DNA from: Cladosporium sp. IMV 00045 | Taxonomy: Eukaryota > Ascomycota > Dothideomycetes > Cladosporiales > Cladosporiaceae | Direction of reading: 5' to 3' | Assembly: GCA_001931905.2 (NCBI GenBank) | Contig: MSJI02000457.1 | Coordinates: 1 to 64,000 of the forward strand | Length of the DNA stretch: 64,000 nt | In this document: positions 62,931 through 64,000 of the stretch, piece after piece | Layout: the number at the start of each line of letters is the position of its first letter | Position numbering within the stretch: position 1 is the stretch's first letter | Notes under the pieces: model-generated | The model's database searches: none | What the model saw: the letters and a program-made list of their open reading frames with translations, nothing else | Told to the model about the DNA's origin: nothing | Position numbers and translations under genes: made by a program

Positions 62931-64000
62931 CTACAGTTTTGACGTTCTGCTCAGATCAACCGGCACACCAGTACTCATCGCTTGCTTGACAGCATCAGTC
63001 ACAACGACCGCTCTAAGGCCATCCTCCACCGAGCAACGAGGCACCTCTTCCCCTCTCACAACTCCCACCAAATGCCTAACCTGCTCGTCAAAAGGCACCT
63101 CCGAACCAACAGACACATCATCATCCACAACCTCCTCCCCCCAACCCCTCTCGCTTCCACCCGCGTACCTCTCAACCTTCATATCACCCACGCTCAACGT
63201 CCCCTCCGATCCAAAGATACGATAGAAATCCCTCCCGGACCTGGGAATGATGGGATTCTCCCCCGTGCCGGCCTCGAAACTGTGCGCCGAAGGCGTCGCG
63301 TCCGAAAGCAGAAACGTGCCCACCACGCCCGAAGCGAACTTGAGGACGACCGCAGCCCCTTCCTCGGCCTCGTGTCCGCGCTGCGACAGCGTCTGCTCCG
63401 CGTACACTCGCACGATTGGGCCGAGCAGATAGTGCAGGATGTCGATCTCATGCACGAGGTTGATAAGGACGGGTCCGCCGCCTTGGGAAGATGCTCGCCA
63501 CTGTGTGGGAGGCTGATAGTAGGCGGTGGGTTTGCGGAGGGCCCAGAGGCCGGAGATGGCGATGGGCTTCCCCATCGTATTGGCTTCGAGGGCTTTCTTG
63601 GCCGCGACGACGTACGGGTTGAAACGTCTGTGGTGGCCTGCCAGCGCGAAGGGTTCAGACTGTTTTACATGTCGTACCAGATTCTGACCTGAGGGTACGT
63701 CGATGGCCACCGGTTTCTCGACCAGGACGTGAATACCCGCCGAGAGGAGCTGCTTGCTGAGGGGGACATGCGTGCTGTTGGGTGAGCATACTATGGCGGC
63801 ATGCGGCCGCGAGCTCGAGGCTAACAACTCGTCGACACTTCGATACAAGGGCACGCCGAACTTCCTTGCAATAGCTTCTGCCTGCGGACTTGGGTCCACG
63901 AAGGCTGCGAGAGATGCATCGCTGCACTTCACGACGCTCTCGGCGTGCCGAGGCCCAATCAAGCCGGCGCCAACAATAGCAATGGTGATAGCAGTGTCAC
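62931..64000 (-). CDS. Gfo/Idh/MocA oxidoreductase (cut by right edge)
   Basis: The frame is open from the right edge to the stop at 62931. It starts in view with AITIAIVGAGLIGPRHAESV, a Rossmann NAD(P)-binding loop (GAGLIG), so a few N-terminal residues lie outside. Next come AFVDPSPQAEAIARKFGVPL and the MocA signature LVEKPVAID with the conserved Glu-Lys-Pro. LAGHHRRFNPYVVAAKKAL contains the family His, and LVHEIDILHYLLG the catalytic-site helix. Such enzymes oxidise or reduce sugars, inositols or related polyols. It lies convergent with qutB, 124 bp away. Link to quinate use is by position only. Confidence 0.88.
   Translation of the reverse strand, partial: DTAITIAIVGAGLIGPRHAESVVKCSDASLAAFVDPSPQAEAIARKFGVPLYRSVDELLASSSRPHAAIVCSPNSTHVPLSKQLLSAGIHVLVEKPVAIDVPSGQNLVRHVKQSEPFALAGHHRRFNPYVVAAKKALEANTMGKPIAISGLWALRKPTAYYQPPTQWRASSQGGGPVLINLVHEIDILHYLLGPIVRVYAEQTLSQRGHEAEEGAAVVLKFASGVVGTFLLSDATPSAHSFEAGTGENPIIPRSGRDFYRIFGSEGTLSVGDMKVERYAGGSERGWGEEVVDDDVSVGSEVPFDEQVRHLVGVVRGEEVPRCSVEDGLRAVVVTDAVKQAMSTGVPVDLSRTSKL

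Noticed and set aside
1..64000. Transposons, CRISPR arrays, rRNA genes
   Set aside because: No transposase or reverse-transcriptase motif, no spaced repeat array and no rRNA-like sequence was noticed on either strand.

Overview
The window is nuclear DNA from a filamentous or yeast-like ascomycete. Genes carry short GT...AG introns, mostly 50-75 bp, often with a CTAAC branch site. Gene content is ascomycete-specific (quinate-utilisation genes, Mgm101, Coa4, a Pex23-type peroxin, Pam16 with an ATG-only first coding exon). The GC-rich, densely packed genes, and a 12.3-kb block present twice with species-level divergence, suggest a Dothideomycete, possibly a hybrid or duplicated-genome black yeast such as Hortaea. 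That placement is inference only.

Layout. 1-29 kb holds single-copy housekeeping genes: eIF3 subunit L (cut by the left edge), an LPMO-like secreted protein, a nitrilase, a cyclin, initiator tRNA-Met, a Ser/Thr-rich secreted protein, Rpc31, a TANGO2-family protein, an HVA22/Yop1-type protein, a dysferlin-domain peroxin, Pam16, a GlcG/HbpS protein, Lunapark, a large unknown protein and a GH47 alpha-mannosidase. Three of these (LPMO-like, nitrilase, peroxin) are each broken by one apparent single-base deletion in or beside a short G/C run.

29.15-53.87 kb is one block of six recognised genes plus one small ORF, present twice head-to-tail: S6K-type AGC kinase, a short conserved ORF, biotin-protein ligase, COA4, MGM101, an unknown proline-rich protein and a DUF676 lipase-like protein. 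The two copies meet exactly at a 20-N assembly gap (41486-41505). Homology starts and stops exactly at the gap edges. This is what is expected if two overlapping contigs from diverged homologous chromosomes were placed end to end instead of merged, although a true tandem duplication is not excluded.

54.5-64 kb is a quinate-utilisation cluster: type II 3-dehydroquinase (qutE), an intradiol dioxygenase, an inositol-monophosphatase-like protein (qutG), quinate permease (qutD), quinate dehydrogenase (qutB), and a Gfo/Idh/MocA oxidoreductase that runs off the right edge. Together these would import quinate, oxidise it to 3-dehydroquinate, dehydrate that to 3-dehydroshikimate, and, with a dehydratase and hydroxylase not seen here, feed an aromatic ring to the dioxygenase. 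The regulators qutA/qutR and the dehydratase qutC are not in the window.
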